A DNA stretch of 64,000 nt from Onchocerca volvulus (GCA_000499405.2 HG738137.1:11014621-11078620), one strand, 5' to 3'; positions 51,801 through 64,000 are shown, numbered from the stretch's first letter. Notes: generated from the letters alone by a model not told the origin. Numbers and translations: made by a program.

Positions 51801-53443
51801 TTTTTTATGAATCTACTTCTGACAGTTCAACAGCTAACAGGATGAACCTCATCAAATGCTTGGCTATTCCAGTGTGCAGTCACGATCATTGAATGGAATG
51901 TTACGCGGTTTCGGTATTTTAGCATTAGAAAATACTACGAAATGACTCAAAAAGTTTTATATTACAAACATAAAAATTCAGCGATTAATTAAGTTGTTTA
52001 TATTTCTTTAACCAATAGATAGAAATAACGAAAATAACAAAAGGCTGTCAAAAATAAACATTTTTTTTTTTTTTTGTTAATGCAGAAGCAATTACAATTT
52101 CTGATAAAATTTGTTGTTAATTTGTTGTTTGATATTAGCACGCACTATTAAATAAATTTAGCTATACTGTGGATTATAATGTGTATTTGTTGTTTTATAT
52201 TTTTTTACTAATGCTTTATGAACTTGTTCTTTATTTTAAATTCACTGCAGTAAAAGGAAATGAAAAAAATAAAAAAATACAATGATTGTAAGACTTTTTG
52301 GATCAACCTAATAATACCACTTGTATATGTGATTTAGATAGTATTACTTTAATATGGAAAAAGTGGGAATTTCTATTCTCTACAAAAGAAAGAATTTTAA
52401 TATGAAGATTCCTTATTTCGTGCAAAGATAATAACCTCATCTTTATCCGCAAGTAATTTCACAAGTTCAGGAATTGCTTTTGTTGTTAATTCCGTTTCAT
52501 CCTGAAGACTAAGCAATTCAACAATGGCAGTTGTTAGCAGTTGACTTGGCTCTGCTAATTTCGAGACAATTGTTGAACGATGTGATGATGCCATACCACT
52601 AGCTTTATCAGGACATAAATCAGGAAACATTGCAGCACGGATGCGATCGCTGCGTGTTTGTGCATAACTTTCATCTATTTCTGCAATAACATAATTCTCT
52701 GCAGTGATTTTATTTGTAACAGTAGTTTTTATGAGATTGCTCAGTTTTCCAACTCAAAATTCCTTAACATATTACATGAATTTTTTCTATCAATTATAGA
52801 ATCATACTGCTATTTAATTACAAGATTGTTCTATAAATGGGAGATGCAATATGTTTATTGATAGCAAAACAACAATACACATAATAACATATTTTTCTAT
52901 AGAGTTTCAAAAAGGATTATAATGTAACCGTCAAAGTACTCCAAATAATCTCCCCATATCAACCGCTTATTTATTCCGATCAGCTTATCATTCACAATCG
53001 CTACTTATCACAATGAAAAGAACTGATGAGTCTTTTGAAGAAAATAAAATAAATGCTAAATATTTATTGGAAAAGGAAAATCAAAAAGTAAACAAATAAA
53101 ACATTAGAAGGTATATTGCTCTGTGGCCAATAAATGTGAAGATAATCTTCTATCAATTTAATCTCTTCAATTATAAATACAACAAAAGTTTGTTCTTTCT
53201 CAACTACCAACAAGATTATCTCATAGTTCCTTATTCAGTTCGAAGTACTTGCCAATTTTTTCTCAATAATATATTATTCCAATTTCTTCCCTCAAATCTG
53301 AACAATCAATCCATGCGCTATGCTTTCTAAAATAACGATATCAACTTACCTTTAAAAATCGTGCAAGTATAATTTGTTTCGGAATCGCTGCTGAGCAAGG
53401 GAGAGAGATTATAATCCACACGTACATTCTCGCCATTCTCCAT
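48861..53443 (-). CDS. hmp-2: beta-catenin, HMP-2-type
   Basis: Armadillo-repeat protein linking cadherin to alpha-catenin at adherens junctions. Ten exons in phase, 690 residues, close to worm HMP-2: 53443-53350, 52680-52436, 51781-51669, 51513-51312, 51224-50954, 50740-50497, 50371-50113, 49969-49751, 49596-49428, 49117-48861. The alpha-catenin-binding region precedes RIRAAMFPD; armadillo repeats start at KLAEPSQLL and ELTTKAIPELVKLLADKDE and run through GGIPELVRMLG, AITTLHNLLL, CAIRNLSDAA, TCAAGILSNLTCNN, LCALRHCTARHP and LVRNLALLPANLYPL to STYASGVLKNLQFDKP. The C-terminus ends LWFDTDL, a class-I PDZ ligand like the end of vertebrate beta-catenin. The short N-terminus (MENGENVRVDYNLSPLLSSD) lacks the DSGxxS GSK3/CK1 degron, which argues for a junctional HMP-2 role over a Wnt-degraded BAR-1 role. 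An acceptor (TTTTTAG) lies 17 bases before the ATG. Confidence 0.94.
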
Positions 53444-55811
53444 CCTTATTCTTTACGCTCTAAAAAGAAAATGAATTAAGCTACGTTTATGAAAAAATAC
53501 TATACAATAAGAGATGACAGATTAGCAAAATGTGCAATTTCTCGCCTGCTAAAATTTATTTTTTAATTCCAACAAAAAAGTTGAAACTAGAATTTCAACA
53601 GTTATCGATATATTTCCTATTTTTTCCCTGACATCCAAACATAACAATGGAAAGTAATCAGTAAAACTTGGAAGGCGAAAAGCTACAAAAATTGACAAAT
53701 TACTACTGAGAAGCCAGAACTTTCGAATGGCCAATGCCACTTATCCAATACATGCCAAGTATCTACTACGGCCTAGCAATTCCAATTTTCAACAGTGCAA
53801 TATTTCACGGCGGCCGAGGGAGTTTGTGGGAAAGGGACAAAATTTTCATTAGGTTGAGAGCCATAGGAGCGACCTGTTAGGTATTTCAATTGCATCTTTC
53901 AGACTTTTCATTCCGGAAATGGTTGCATTGCTACCACACCTTTCCGGTTTCTCATTGATATTATAAATCTGATGTTGACTAATAGTTTTCGGTTCCTCCC
54001 TATTTCTTCAGAATTTTTTCATAAAACTAAAAGAATATGGAAAACCTAAATACATTATCGAGGCATTGAGGTTGCGGGATTGAAAAATAGTAAAATTTAA
54101 GGTTTTAAGTCGTTAATTTATGCTAAAATTCAAGTTTTAAGTTTATAGCACAAAAATTCTCAAACATTCATTAATGATAGTTTTCCTAAAATTTAAGTAA
54201 ACAGTTCAAATGTTTAATTCTTTTCCTGAAATTTTTAAAATTTCCCTCAAGATTGCGAAGCTGATTTCGAACTTTAAAGATCACAAAATATGTTATTTAT
54301 TCGAATAAATATAAATTTAATAAAATATATATGAAAAATAATTTGCACAGCAAAATGATGTAAATGAATGAGAGATAATTACATTTCGGTGATTTTATTT
54401 TCACATCTTTAGCATTTAAGCGCTATTTATTTGTTGTGTAACTCTTTTAAATTTCTAATTTCAATAAAGTACTAAATTTTTTTTGCACACTTGATGCTGC
54501 AGTGGTAAAAGAAGTCGAGGAATTTATGCGAACAAATGAATGCTTATTGCTGAAAGATTTTCATATGCAGTTAATTTTATTGCATATAGCATCTTCATCT
54601 GTAGTTAATTTTATTGCATAAAGCATCTAATCCATTTATCCGAAATAAAATTTCAGAATAAATTATAGGATTTAAAATAGAATTAAAGTATTTCTTCATG
54701 AAGAATTTGTTTATTTTTCAAGCATTGGGATTATTACAATTTTCCCATCATATAGACTAACATAAATTTTAAACTCAACTGAGCGACATGATATATTAGC
54801 AGTACTTTGTGTGCTCCCTTTATTATCAACGTAATTAATTATGGCCTGAACACAACATCGCCTCCTATCGCTCAGTAGATGCATGGCATGCTGCATGATG
54901 ATGCATGACTTGCATTTGCAGATTTCTTTCGACATTCTGTACTTAACACATAATATCACGAACATCTTCCCTCCCTTCATCTTCCAAATCAATGAAAACT
55001 TGCAATAGTAACAATATCGCCGGAGAGATAGACTGATAAGTAGTAAAGTTGGAATTGCTGTGATCGTATTTGATGGGCCACATAAATAAACGAGTCTAGC
55101 GACTACATTTTTGCGGCGTAAGGGGACGTTGTTTTAATTTAGTAGCCAGGTTGAACAATCTTTGAGGCATTTAAGACCTTTTAAATTCATATGGATATAA
55201 AATTTTTTAAGTAAGGAAACGAAATAACTCACATTTGCGTCCGTTTGACATAAAGGGGAAACTGCATGAATTCTATTCTATCGAAACTTGACTTTTTTTG
55301 AAAATTAATGCTCAAACAATATAATAAGATGCATAAATAAATAGACAAGTTAGAATTTTTGGATGAAAATTTCCTTGAAATGATTGTTTCGGGAATTTGA
55401 TTATATTGGATGGATTTTAAGAATTGATTTCTATGTTTAAGAATCAGTATAAAACTGAAAAATAAAACGTAATAGCAAATAGAGTAAAGCATTAATATTA
55501 TTATCGAAGAGGTATACTATCATTTGTTACTACAATGTTGCTGATCAGCACTCATGTCTATTGTTCTTCACATTTTGGTTTACGAAACGAAAAAGGGGAA
55601 TATCAAGTTGATAAAAGTGACGAGAGGGAAGATTTGTATAGTAAATAAGCAAAAGCGTATTGTTATCGAATGGTATTCGCGCAATATCCGGTATTAAAAT
55701 TTGGCACATTTAGAATAGGAAGTACGCAAATGAAACTTATATTTTTCCATTCTATCATCACCTCAGTTATTTATCTTCAGTTATTGTTTACTACGGGGAA
55801 GTGTTGATAGG
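53444..55811. promoter_or_regulatory. divergent promoter region of hmp-2 and SNRK
   Basis: About 2.4 kb between divergent starts. No established gene. It contains a 28-base near-perfect direct repeat (54567-54594 and 54601-54628) and an unrecognised 93-codon minus-strand frame (54992-54711) with several cysteines, described under findings. Candidate SNRK acceptor TATCTTCAG lies near 55779. Confidence 0.55.
54567..54628. repeat. 28-bp direct repeat, period 34
   Basis: Copies at 54567-54594 and 54601-54628 differ at two positions. Located in the hmp-2/SNRK intergenic region. Confidence 0.85.
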
Positions 55812-58800
55812 ATGACAGATAATCCGCAATTAGAACTGAAGTCTTCACGGAGTATCAATGATGCCCGGATTGCTGGACTTTATGATCTGCAGAAAACCAT
55901 CGGCAAAGGTCATTTCGCTGTAGTCAAATTGGCAAGTCATGTTTTCACTGGTGAAAAGGTTACTTTTTACATTTTATCAATTCTTCAAAATATTTCATGG
56001 AATTAGGTCATAAATATTCTGTTTACATAGTAAGGTAAACATTTCATGTGCTTCACCAAGTTCGGCAGATCTTTTTTCATGCACGATATTCCGCATTCTG
56101 CTTATTTATTTGTAGTCATACATCTCGGATTGTTAGCATTCAACAGGGAATGTTGAAGCTGAATGAAATCTTAAATTTTAGGTAGCTGTGAAAGTGATTG
56201 ACAAGACAAAATTTGATTCCTCAATGACATCTCATCTGATAAAAGAGGTGATCGAATTAATTCTATGTTAACTTTTTCAATTTTTTTTTTTTTGAAAAGG
56301 AAATGTTTTCTCAGAAGCTGTTTCCCTTATTTTTGAAATCTTATCATCTAAATTGCAGTGATGATCAAGGTTATAGTTTATGAAGAATGAATTCAGTTTA
56401 AGGTGTCAAATCTCATTTCATTGCGTCATAATATGCTTCCCAAATAGCGAAATTTTTTTTTTTTTTTTTTTTTTTTTTGTGCTTATGTACATTTGCAGGT
56501 TCGTTGCATGAAACTGGTGCAGCATCCAAATATAGTTCGCTTATATGAAGTTATTGATACACAAACAAAATTGTTTTTAATTCTCGAATTAGGAGATTAT
56601 GATATGTATGATTTTATTACGAAAAATGCTGATAAGGTTAGCTCTTAAAATTCTTGTCAACGTGTTTACGCATAGTACTCCCGAAAATACATGGGTAGGA
56701 TGATGGTTGGTTGATATTTGTTGCATTTGATCAGCGAAGCAATTTAATTTACTCTCTTGAGCATTACAGGGCTGTCCAGAAAGTGAAGCTCAACAATATT
56801 TTTGCCAAATTATCAAAGCAATTGATTATTGTCATCAGCTGCATGTCGTTCACAGAGATCTAAAAGTAAAATAGTTTATTTTCGTCATACCAATTTTTGA
56901 TTTCGAGCATTTTTTCTGTTTAGAAAAAGTGTCTTATCGAATAGGGAATTAACTTCGTAAATTGATTACAGCCTGAAAATGTAGTGTTCTTCGAACGTTT
57001 GGGTATGGTAAAATTGACGGATTTCGGGTTCAGCAATAAATTTATTCCTGGCGAACAACTTGAAACTGCATGTGGCAGTTTGGCTTATTCAGCTCCAGAA
57101 ATTTTATTGGGGGATGCCTATGATGCTCCAGCCGTTGGTAAACTTTTATTGATCTGTCCAGAAAAATATTAGGAAGGATTTACTGGATTTTATTATCAAT
57201 AGCAAATTTGTCTGAACTTTCGATTAGTATTTAAAAACTGATGGATTTATAATGATAAGATTCTTAAAAATTTTTCAATAATAATTCGAGAGTTCTAGCG
57301 TTTCTCGCAGTCACTAGTTCTAATAAGTTGGCAGTAACAAGTCCATTCATGATTATTAAATGACAAAAAAAGGAATTATTTTATTATGATCGTAGTACAA
57401 ATTTTAGATGTATGGTCACTGGGAGTTATTTTGTATATGTTGTTGTGCGGTCGATTGCCATTTCAAGAGGCAAATGACTCGGAAACTTTGACGAAAATAT
57501 TAGATTGCAAATATTCTCTTCCAGATACACTTTCGCTACATGCTCGCTAGTGAATTTTATTTCGATTTAGTAATTTATATTTCACGTAGCTTCTGCTCCA
57601 TTATTTCCACTGTATTTCTGATTGAAAACCGATTTTAAGGCCTTTCTTTAGGTTTATACTATCCGTTAGGCTGTTTCTTGTTTTAAGTTTTTACAAAGAT
57701 GTTTCATTATACTTCCAATTTTGACTTTAGAGAAAATATGATAAAGTGAATTAATATCTTTTTAGAAACGCTTTTGTTTATTCATGATATAAAGTAATGA
57801 ATTGCAGTCTCATATCAAGAATGTTAGTGAAAGATGTCCAGAAGCGCGCAGCGCTTAGCGAAATTATTAATAATTCATGGGTAAAAGCTGGTGATCTTGG
57901 TCTTGCTCAGATTTTACCCCTGGTTGGACGAGATGTGCTTCCGGAAAATGCACATGCTACAATCATTGATCAGATGGTAGCCGGTGGTGTTGATACGAAG
58001 GAAAATATTCTGCGGTAGGTAGATATTTCATATTAAATAATCGTCTGACTATTCTAATATAAGAAAGATATCTCTCCATACATGACTTAAGACTTTTTAA
58101 AATTGTTCCTTTCTTTACATCTAATAAAGTTTATATCATTATATTTATCTATGAAAATTTTGCAGATCGTTAGAGTGTAATGATTTTTCTTACATTACTG
58201 CCACATATTATCTACTTGCTGAAAGAGTTTTGGCATCTTATCGCGAAGAACGTGCCAAGAAGGCACATGAGGTTGAGCGTCCGTCATTAGGCGAATTGCC
58301 AGCTGACTTTAAAAATTATCCTGAAATAAGGTTTTTTACTTCTTTAAAACTTCAGTGCTGTGAATTATGAATTGCTGAATTTAACAGCGAATATTTCCCA
58401 ATAAACAACGAGATTTTAAATTCTATGAGCAATTTTTCAGTCCAGTTTTTATAATTATTGAAAAATAAATGGGAAGAATAATCTTATCGTTAATTTCATA
58501 GAGAAACAATTGGAAAAAGTGAAGAAGGAAATGGTTATAAAAGTCGAAGTCGATCTAATTCATGGCGTGGTAGTACTTCTGTTTCTCGACGGCCTTGTAC
58601 AATTCTGAAAGAAGAAAGTGAGGAAGAGTTGTCAACATATCATTGCGATATATCGAGGCAGTCATCAAGGTATTTTTTATGTATCGTGTTCATACACTTT
58701 ATATATTTTGCTCTTTATGGTTCAATCAATGATAAGTTTTCTATCATTATCATTCAAGTAGTATTTTCCATCTTCTACGTCTTGGTAATACACTTAATCC

Positions 58801-61800
58801 TTAATATCATTTCTGTTTATGGATAATGTTCAAGATATGTGTTCTACAATTTATTATTATTTGCCTCTTTCTGCCAACTTTTTCCTCTCCTGCTAAGATT
58901 AAAGTGCACAGGAAAATGATGAATTTAAAAAAAAAGAAACATGTCACATATAATGATCTTGTATATTTCAATTCGCATTGCTAATACAGATTGCATGAGC
59001 AATTCGTAATGCTTAAAAGTGGCTTCTTAGACCAAACTTGCTATGCGCATCTTTAATTAAATTTTTATAATCTTCAGAGATACATTTCAGTGAAATAATT
59101 TGAACAGCTTTGCATCGTATATATAATTCAAGTTATCGTGTTGACAGATAATACTACTGACATAATGAGTTCTTTTCGTTTTTTTCATCATTCCCTCTGT
59201 ATCTGTGTGTGTGTGTGTCAATGACTTTGGCAATGCTGATAGATTTTCTCAATAATGACGTCATTATTCATATAACTCTTGCAAAGCTATTCAGAATTGT
59301 TACAAATTGTGGCGAACTTTCACTGATTTATGAATATAAATCAATGGAAAAAATAAACAAGCAGATTTTTCAACAGTATTCATACACTTTTAATTAGATA
59401 GTATAATTTATTCGCAAAATTTGATCTTTGCACATAGAATCAGTGGTGCTTCGAGATCGAAGGCTTGCCTTCATGGTCGGATTTTTCAACATTATTTGCG
59501 CAGAAATATTAAAGAGAATTTTTTTATTTCTTTTTCTAGTAAAATCACCACCAAACAACTCATCAAGAAACTTAGGGGCGTATTTATCTATAGAACGTTA
59601 CATAAAATTTCATTTTTAGATCCGGACCGCTTTTCATGCGGAACAAAATAGCTGTGATATTCTGTGACAACATAATTCATATTCCCTTATTCTGTAGTCT
59701 ATAACTTTCTCAGCCGATTACTGCCATATTTGTGTTCTGAGTTCAGTAAAAAAAAGTCGAAATCGCGGGATGGATTTAGAAGCTGATCTGGAACATAACA
59801 ATCTCCCATACTCATATCTTGATTTTTATCAATTGCAGCATTTAGTTCATTTCTTCTCCTATTACAATATTTGTTTGAACTTTAATCTACTGATTTAATT
59901 TATTAACGATATTTTTGACATTCTTTTAATATTTTATTTTAATATTCTTTACCAGTCACACTATGTTTTTTTATTAATCAAAATGAAATTTGAAGATTTG
60001 ATTTGCTAAATAATTTTCCTTATCTCCTTTGCTTAAATTATTCTCTAATGAATTGATCTTATTGACAGAAGTTTTTTTAATTTTCAAAGTTTTTATTAAT
60101 TAGAATATTCATGAATTCACATGAATGTCTACAAATTTACATTTTGAGGCACTCGTTTTCTTCTGTATTTGCTTCTAATGCTGGTTCACGTGGCCGAATT
60201 TCACCTCAGGATATACAGAATTTGCTGGAATTATCACGTTTAAATATCGCAGAAGGTAAAAAACGAACACTTTCACCGGACAGCCGCCTGAGCAGTCGAA
60301 GCTCTAGCCCCCCAAATTCAAGTGGTCGTACAAGTCCTGGTATGCAAAAATCTCAGTCAAGTTTAATCATTTTTTTATGTATGATTTTGAAATATCATTT
60401 GAACAGTTTGAAATCAGTTTATAAAGAATAATTTACAGCTCTGATCTGCAATTTTTACATATGCTTTTTTTTGGATACCTTTTGATAAAAGTTTAATGAT
60501 TTAGCAGTCGGTCGATTAAAGGTTCCTTTTCCTGGATCTAGTGGATTGCGGAAATTAGGTTCATCACCACACCTGCTTGGAATCTGTGAGGTATTTCCTT
60601 TTTCTTTTCCCTATGCTAAATTCTGTATGTTGAAATCAAATGAAACTTTGTGCCATTTAAAAATAGTATTCAATGCAAAAATTTTATATGATTTATTAGT
60701 TTTCTAGGAGACGGAAGAATCTGAGTTCGACAAAGGTGCTGAACAACGTCATAGTGTTACTCGTCGTAGTATCTCTGGTGCATCAGTTATGCCTTTTTCG
60801 GGATCTCGACTTTTCGTTCAACCAAAGGTATCAATTTTGTAAATTTTATATAATAATTTATCCTACAAACTGAACCGAGGTACCTTTCGCTGCGGTTTAG
60901 CATATCGACTCATGGCAAGACATATGTTCCAGAAGCTTCAAACAAGTCAAGAAAATTCCGCAATGTTGTAGCCGTCAATAATCAGGCACTTTGATGGATT
61001 GAATCGAATGGTGAGGAAACTGACATCTTTCAGGATACTTAGTCATCTCTGATTTGTCTGTAAAATTATAACATTTTTATGTTTCACATGAATCTTTTGT
61101 GCTTAATCGTTTCCGATTTTTTATGAATTTCTAACCTTAGTGGTATTGCATTTTAAACGCTTGAGATTTTAGAAACAGTATTTTCTTTCCCTTTTCTATC
61201 TCCACCTACTTCTGTCTTCCAGTTCTGGTTTTTTATGTAATTCTAGCTCACTAAAGAAGATTCTGCGGGTACAGTCCTTACATACAGTAATGTACGTACG
61301 ATTAGGCGACGTCAGGCAATAGTTTCACCAGATATGGCGCAAAGATATGAGCAAAAATCACCTTCGAGATATCATGCAGTAAAACCACAAAGAAGTACAA
61401 GGTTTGAATATTAAATGTTGCTATAGTTGTAAATTGATTTGCAATTTGACTTCATTTGGTAATTTAATTACAGTATCCAAAATAAAATTTTCGATAGATT
61501 TTAATATTGTAGCTGTTCATCAAGTGAAACATCGGATGATGATAGTGAGAGACGATTGAACTTTCTGGCCTCCAAATATTGTTGTAGTTATGGAAACCGA
61601 CCAAATAATGACGATGATCCATCAAAGGGTTGATTTCTGGAAACCTTTTTTTTTTTTTTTTTTTTCTTATATAATAGTGTTATGTTTTATTCGTCAGCAT
61701 CAGGCAATTTATATGATAATATTTTTCATTGAACAAAACAACTCTTTTTTTGAAACAGTATTGTTGGCAATAAAGTTTAAGTTTTCTGCTATCATTTCAG

Positions 61801-63592
61801 GTAATGGAGGGACATCAATTAGTTCAAGCAATTTAGGAAATCAACCATTTATTGGAAACACAACAAACAATTCTGATACTACTTCATGCAATCATGACTG
61901 CCAGTATTCTGGTAAATTTACCTGTATCATTTATATTAATTATGATTATAGTAGATACTTTTAGAAAGTTTCTATATTATATTTAGAAAATATTTCTGCT
62001 CATCTTTGTTCGCCAGGAATAGAATATTATAGAAAGCAAATTGAATATCAACTATATCACTGATAATCATAATGAAATATTGTCGTGACTTGATTTTTAT
62101 AATATCACTGATAATAGTTTTATTAAGCATTTTCATATCATTTCGTTCATTTTGACATAGGAACAGGTTAATTACGATGAAGAACCGTTTCGGCTTCCAT
62201 CTCAGGCAGTTTTGACCAATAGCTTGTTATGTTGTCCCACGTTTCTTGCATTAATTAGTTACTGACTTTCCTGATGTAATTCTATAATTCATGAAAATAG
62301 TGTTTTCAGAACAATCATCGCGATATCACAGTTCACTGGGCTTAAAACTGTTGAACTTTACTCAAGTGGTACATACATCTTTACATCCTATTAGTGAGAT
62401 GCCAGCAACACTTTTTTCTCACTCACTCTTCCCGAGGTTCTATCTTGAATTTTTGAATTTTTAAAAAACATTTTAAAAGAATACCGAGGTGTGGTTACGC
62501 CTTGGTTACCTAAATTTGTGAGTTCTGTATAAAGAAGCTTCCAAAGCAGAATATTAAATACAGAGCAAAAAAAATTCGAAATGTTGATGTCATCGAAAGG
62601 CCGTATATTACGTTATAATGAATAAATTTGCCTAGGAATAATGAATGAAGATGAAATTCAGAGATGCGGAAGAAGGTTTCATTTATTTAATTTAGTTTAG
62701 TGCAAAAATTAAGATCCAGTTGAAATACTTGAATTATCGCAGATTATTAAGTATCGTACTCTTCTTTTTTTCGGATCGAAAACGGCTGAAGAAGTAATAA
62801 CAAAATGGATAGATTTCTCGCTTCTGGATTTAATTCGAGCTGAAAAAGTTGAACACTGTACTTTTATATCGGTAAGCCATTCCCAACTTATATTAGAATA
62901 ATGGAACTGTTATAGTTTTGGTAACGTTCGTATGTTACGGTGACTGAACTCATTTCAGATTTGTCACGTTTCAATATTCTTAGTATTACTTTGCAGTGGG
63001 GAAAATAATGTTCATTCCAATATTATTTTGTGAAAGGAAGCAATAATGATGGCATACTAATTTAATTTGTGAAAGCCCATATTACTGTTATGGATTTCTG
63101 AAAGATTGCAAAAAAAAAAACTGATCATGCCTTCTATATTGCTGCTGAAATTTTTCTAATTTCTTTCGACATTTTAATGACTGTGTACACGGGATATTGT
63201 TGGGGCTTTTTTAGTATAACAAGTATATTTGTTTTAAGCGCGGTTGGTTTTTAAGCTAGAATTTTAAGTATATTTTTGTATAACTAACTGTCATGTACTA
63301 ACAATGAAAATTTAATGTTATTAATAGATTAAATATTGATAGATATAGAATGAAGTGTCAAAATGAAGTAAATGAATATAATTTTGTTGTTTCGCAGAGA
63401 TGATCTCAAATTAGTTACATTTCTCCTTTTAAGTTTTCATTACAAAATCATTATTCTTTTTTGTAGTTTCTTATTGGAGAAGAGAATGATTCTTTATCAC
63501 GGACAAATGCAGCTTCTGACTGTCCTTCCGACAACAGAGGACATTCTGCTTCCTATTCAATGATTCTGAAAAACAATGGAAGCAGTATGTGA
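55812..63592 (+). CDS. SNRK: SNF-related serine/threonine kinase SNRK
   Basis: AMPK-related kinase normally activated by LKB1. Eighteen exons join in phase to 794 residues: 55812-55958, 56182-56247, 56499-56636, 56770-56865, 56972-57137, 57408-57549, 57808-58014, 58166-58330, 58502-58669, 60149-60339, 60508-60590, 60708-60827, 61247-61401, 61513-61628, 61801-61911, 62310-62368, 62743-62871, 63467-63592. Kinase landmarks: glycine loop IGKGHFAVV (30-38), VAVK lysine K53, HRDLK (D147), DFG (166-168), activation-loop T181 ([13 protein letters not shown]), then [15 protein letters not shown]. The SNRK-specific stretches [27 protein letters not shown] and [11 protein letters not shown] make the family clear. 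The tail is Ser- and Arg-rich ([30 protein letters not shown]). The last three exons rest only on splice signals and phase; an earlier stop is possible. Exon 60149 uses a weak acceptor (TTTTGAG). Confidence 0.92.
56453..56478. repeat. T26 homopolymer before SNRK exon 3
   Basis: Run of 26 T that ends 20 bases before the acceptor of exon 56499-56636, acting as or next to its polypyrimidine tract. Confidence 0.9.
58670..60148. other. SNRK intron 9 (1.5 kb), the longest intron in the window
   Basis: No exon or gene found. It contains a short TG repeat (about 59204-59217). Open frames here lack splice context or family resemblance. Confidence 0.6.
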
Positions 63593-63690
63593 AAAAGAAA
63601 TATTTTTTATCTCAAATTGAGAAACACAATAGTTTTGTTGCTTCATCGAGATGATCTCACATTAGTTACATTCCTTCTTTTAAGTCTTTC
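63382..63690. repeat. 58-bp imperfect direct repeat flanking the last SNRK exon
   Basis: Copies at 63382-63439 and 63633-63690, period 251, mostly identical by eye (shared core GAGATGATCTCA, ATTAGTTACATT, CTTTTAAGT). The left copy holds a good acceptor (TTTCGCAG); the right copy has lost it. Confidence 0.85.
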
Positions 63691-64000
63691 TGTCGTTGTT
63701 TTAAAAAAAAAGAATAATTAGTTTATAAAATAAATTGCATTCATTATTTTTAAAGTTTTTCAGTGTTATTTTGATGGTTTGTTTCAGAATTTCACTTGAC
63801 TTATTGATATTTTATGCGTTATGAAAATTTTTGCTTGTTCATGCTTTTTTAAAACATGAAAGATATAAATAATACTTTCATGTCATTAAGACTGATTTCC
63901 CAAAGAATGTTAAGATTTTAGGATTACTTCGGATTTGGATATATGTTATCCAAATAATATGTCAGAGCAAGCAGCCATTTTCATGAAATTATAGTTAGGA
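63593..64000. other. region downstream of SNRK
   Basis: Likely SNRK 3' UTR. Apart from the second copy of the 58-base repeat, nothing is seen; an AATAAA-like signal was not clearly identified. Confidence 0.5.

Noticed and set aside
48861..53443. BAR-1 or WRM-1 assignment for the beta-catenin
   Set aside because: Length near HMP-2, short N-terminus without a degron, and well-kept armadillo repeats fit HMP-2 better; not excluded without a tree.
1..64000. tRNA, rRNA, spliced-leader RNA genes or CRISPR arrays
   Set aside because: Scanned by eye for characteristic boxes and repeat-spacer patterns; none found. A covariance-model search would settle tRNA and small RNAs.

Overview
The window is nuclear DNA of a nematode, most likely a clade III (spirurid or filaria-like) parasite. 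The evidence is strong AT richness, introns of a few hundred bases with TTTCAG-type acceptors and long homopolymer tracts, dense packing of conserved metazoan genes, and proteins that fit nematode family members (HMP-2-length beta-catenin, LPD-3/BLTP1, PQN-59/UBAP2L, a SOL-2/Neto-like protein). No rRNA, tRNA, CRISPR array, prokaryotic insert or recognisable transposon was seen. All genes are split, so single open frames are only exons; the models below were joined by hand from splice signals and reading phase. Most junctions keep phase exactly, and the places where they do not are stated.

Layout. 1-13099 (-): the amino-terminal part of a BLTP1/LPD-3 bridge-like lipid transfer protein, running off the left edge. 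13598-14131 (-): a candidate small membrane-protein gene made of very short exons. 14332-25238 (-): complete MSH6 mismatch-repair ATPase in 28 exons. 25239-27005: divergent promoter region. 27006-32077 (+): UBAP2L/PQN-59. 33607-36034 (+): mitochondrial aminopeptidase P3. 36550-41053 (-): CUB-CUB-LDLa single-pass receptor of the Neto/SOL-2 type. 41544-47345 (-): UTP4/cirhin, an SSU-processome WD-repeat protein. 48861-53443 (-): beta-catenin of the HMP-2 type. 53444-55811: second divergent promoter region. 55812-63592 (+): SNRK kinase.

The genes do not form one pathway. They are a housekeeping and neuromuscular mixture: DNA repair, ribosome biogenesis, lipid transfer, RNA-granule biology, mitochondrial proteolysis, cell adhesion, receptor trafficking and energy-linked kinase signalling. 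Two same-strand runs (msh-6, small gene, lpd-3; and hmp-2, utp4, Neto-like) could be operons of the nematode type, and several start codons sit directly after a strong 3' splice site, as expected for spliced-leader trans-splicing.

The most interesting points are small: two candidate genes hidden in short exons between known genes, a tandem duplication that copied a 3' splice site inside msh-6, a beta-catenin that keeps the vertebrate-like PDZ-binding tail but shows no degron, and a cluster of inverted repeats in the msh-6/pqn-59 promoter region. I found no convincing new multi-gene system.
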